Assembly (NCBI RefSeq): GCF_000026945.1
Contig: NC_012862.1
Location: 1,480,501 to 1,544,500, forward strand
Direction: 5' to 3'
Source: Candida dubliniensis CD36
Taxonomy: Eukaryota; Ascomycota; Pichiomycetes; Serinales; Debaryomycetaceae
DNA: 64,000 bases
Made by a program: the position numbers and the translations under genes. Under the pieces are notes generated by a model that was given only the letters and a program-made list of their open reading frames with translations, was not told the DNA's origin and did not search any database. Shown in pieces: positions 63,401-64,000 of this stretch (positions are counted from its first letter, which is position 1; the number at the start of each line of letters is the position of its first letter).

Positions 63401-63531
63401 TAACCAGTTTGATAAAAGAAGTCAGTAAGAAAGAGGTACCATCCCATGTTAAGCATTTGATTTTTGAAATTTGCTGTGATGATGAAGAAGGTGAAGATGT
63501 TGAAGTTCCATATATTTGTGTGAAATTATAA
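60466..63531 (+). CDS. UBA1: UBA1, ubiquitin-activating enzyme E1
   Basis: A 1021-residue E1. The inactive adenylation domain opens at about residue 40 ([21 protein letters not shown]) and the active one at ~434 ([23 protein letters not shown], with [16 protein letters not shown]). The catalytic Cys598 is in [10 protein letters not shown], close to Cys600 of yeast Uba1. The C-terminal ubiquitin-fold domain binds E2s. It activates ubiquitin with ATP and feeds all ubiquitin conjugation, including the Ubr2-Mub1 branch encoded in this window. It is essential. Length matches the family, and it converges with the ABC transporter gene. Confidence 0.97.
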   Translation: MSDNMQIDSPSPQEIDEGLYSRQLYVLGKEAMLKMQNANVLIIGLNGLGIEIAKNIALAGVKSLSLYDPKPVSITDLSTQFFLSESEIGQPRDVASREKLAELNSYVPINVVDNINEETLLKFKCIVSTNISLEEQVKINNITHANNIGYINADIKGLFGQIFVDFGDKFTVIDQTGEEPLSGIVSDIEKNGTVTMLDDNRHGLQDGDYVKFAEIEGMPKLNDGNPHKVEVLGPYAFKIKIDDSYGEYVKGGLYTQVKVPKDLSFEPLTKQLAAPEYLISDFAKFDKPAQLHLGFQALHAFQTKHQGELPAPYSEQDATEAFRYAEELATQNPSILGEDKLDEKYLKELFYQARGDIPGVVAFYGGLIAQEVLKNCSSKFTPIKQWLYFDSLESLPSETEYPRNEENNKPIGSRYDGQIAVFGKAFQEKIANLKVFLVGSGAIGCEMLKNWAMMGLGSGPEGKIFITDNDSIEKSNLNRQFLFRPKDVGKNKSDVAALAVQHMNPDLKGKIDSKLDKVGPETEDIFDDKFWSQLNIVVNALDNVEARTYVDRRCVFYKKPLLESGTLGTKGNTQVVIPNLTESYSSSQDPPEKSIPLCTLRSFPNKIDHTIAWAKSLFQGYFADSPESVNLYLSQPNYVEQTLKQNPDIKGTLESISKYLNNRPYTFEDCIKWARQEFETKFNHDIQQLLYNFPPNAKTSTGAPFWSGPKRAPKPLEFDINNKDHLDFIIGGANLLAFIYGLKEPNATIDDFKKVLEQVVIEPFQPKSGVEIAATDAEAEEQANNLSGSIDDEQIRKIAASLPEPSTLAGYRLTPIEFEKDDDTNHHIEFITAASNCRALNYGIETADAHKTKFIAGKIIPAIATTTALVTGLVCLELYKVVDGKDDIEQYKNGFINLALPFIGFSEPIKSAEGKYNNKKFDQIWDRFELNGDITLQELLDHFEKEEGLTISMLSYGVSLLYASFFPPKKVKDRLGLKLTSLIKEVSKKEVPSHVKHLIFEICCDDEEGEDVEVPYICVKL

Positions 63532-63603
63532 ACTAACAACAGTATAATTATTTGATATAAATAACTAACAACAGAGATTTAGATCTATTATACAATTTGT
63601 ATT

Positions 63604-63629
63604 CTTTTTTTTTTTTTTTTTTTTTTTTT
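63604..63629. repeat. Long T tract between convergent genes
   Basis: About 25 consecutive T between the UBA1 and HST6-like stops; a likely length-polymorphic homopolymer. Confidence 0.85.
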
Positions 63630-63635
63630 CATTCT

Positions 63636-64000
63636 TTATATCACGGTTTTTGTAATCTTGGTAAACTCACCATTATTGGAGGACAATTGTTGAAAATCAC
63701 CTCGCTCTACAATTTGACCATCTTTCATTACTATCAAATTATCGGAAATTCGCATCAATTCTCTATCATGAGTAACAAATAGTACAGTCAATTCGCCATG
63801 TAAGGAATTTACCACATCGATGATAATTTTAGTAGTGATTGGATCTAGATTTGATGTGCATTCATCAAGAAGTAGTATTTTGGGGTTACGCAATAACGCT
63901 CTAGCAATAGCAAGTAATTGTAATTGTCCACCTGAAAATGTAAATGAAGTTAATGATGATGCCAGTCTTGTATCGTCATTGTCGTTGTCATTGTCGTTAT
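63636..64000 (-). CDS. HST6: C-terminal part of an ABC exporter (HST6/STE6-like)
   Basis: The last ~121 codons of a protein that begins outside the window. The ABC signature SGGQLQLLAIARAL, Walker B ILLLDE with the following CTSNLD, and the switch His in VTHDRELM are present. The chain ends 40-50 residues later, as for a C-terminal nucleotide-binding domain of a full-length exporter. Before the signature is a run of alternating Asn and Asp. Position downstream of UBA1 matches C. albicans HST6, the a-factor pheromone exporter homologous to Ste6, as I remember it. The ATPase assignment is firm; the symbol is less so. Confidence 0.8.
   Translation of the reverse strand, partial: NDNDNDNDDTRLASSLTSFTFSGGQLQLLAIARALLRNPKILLLDECTSNLDPITTKIIIDVVNSLHGELTVLFVTHDRELMRISDNLIVMKDGQIVERGDFQQLSSNNGEFTKITKTVI

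Overview
This is a gene-dense stretch of nuclear chromosome from a budding yeast of the CTG-Ser clade, almost certainly Candida albicans or its close relative C. dubliniensis. The evidence is an AT-rich sequence, S. cerevisiae-like housekeeping genes, short introns with GTATGT donors, a Ty1/copia retroelement relic, a GPI-anchored Als adhesin, and CTG codons scattered through a Ser-rich domain where Ser, not Leu, is expected. The gene order (OAC1, MUB1, MMS21, ALS, TSA1, HNT2, MED6, CYP5, LCP5, NSA2, UNG1, OST3, APN1, a GLFG nucleoporin, glycogenin, AAF1, UBA1, HST6) fits what I remember of the chromosome 3 ALS6-TSA1 neighbourhood. Two TSA1 residues differ from the C. albicans protein as I remember it, which leans weakly towards C. 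dubliniensis. CTG codons should be read as Ser throughout.

Layout. 0-18.8 kb is compact housekeeping DNA: a truncated unknown gene, an alpha/beta hydrolase, a Ser/Thr dehydratase, a RAD33-like repair factor, an unknown protein with a SUMO-interaction-like motif, ERV25, MRPL39, CYM1, OAC1, MUB1 and MMS21. 18.8-22.5 kb is gene-poor and carries candidate LTRs and decayed reading frames. 22.5-27.6 kb is one Als adhesin gene with 14 tandem 108-bp repeats. 28.8-45.3 kb is housekeeping again, from TSA1 to glycogenin. 45.3-53.7 kb is an 8.4-kb region without a credible protein gene; it holds an intron-containing tRNA-His, a strongly structured candidate RNA, a G-quadruplex motif and microsatellites, and it ends at the glutamine-rich SANT-type regulator AAF1. 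55.7-58.8 kb holds a small spliced ECM15-like gene and a decayed copia element with its 3' LTR. 59.4-64 kb holds a sugar O-acetyltransferase-like gene, UBA1 and the end of an ABC transporter (HST6-like).

Themes. UNG1 and APN1, which act in successive steps of base-excision repair, lie about 3 kb apart. RAD33 and MMS21 add nucleotide-excision repair and Smc5/6 SUMO ligation in the same window. Mitochondrial functions (MRPL39, CYM1, OAC1) sit next to each other. LCP5 and NSA2 share a divergent ribosome-biogenesis promoter. Two genes, APN1 (14-nt first exon) and ECM15 (45-nt first exon), have introns that simple ORF calling misses; both were recovered here by reading splice sites and phase.

The most unusual items are the unassigned structured RNA near 47.05-47.19 kb, the copia relic and its divergent partner LTR next to the adhesin promoter, and the higher-order duplication inside the adhesin repeat array.
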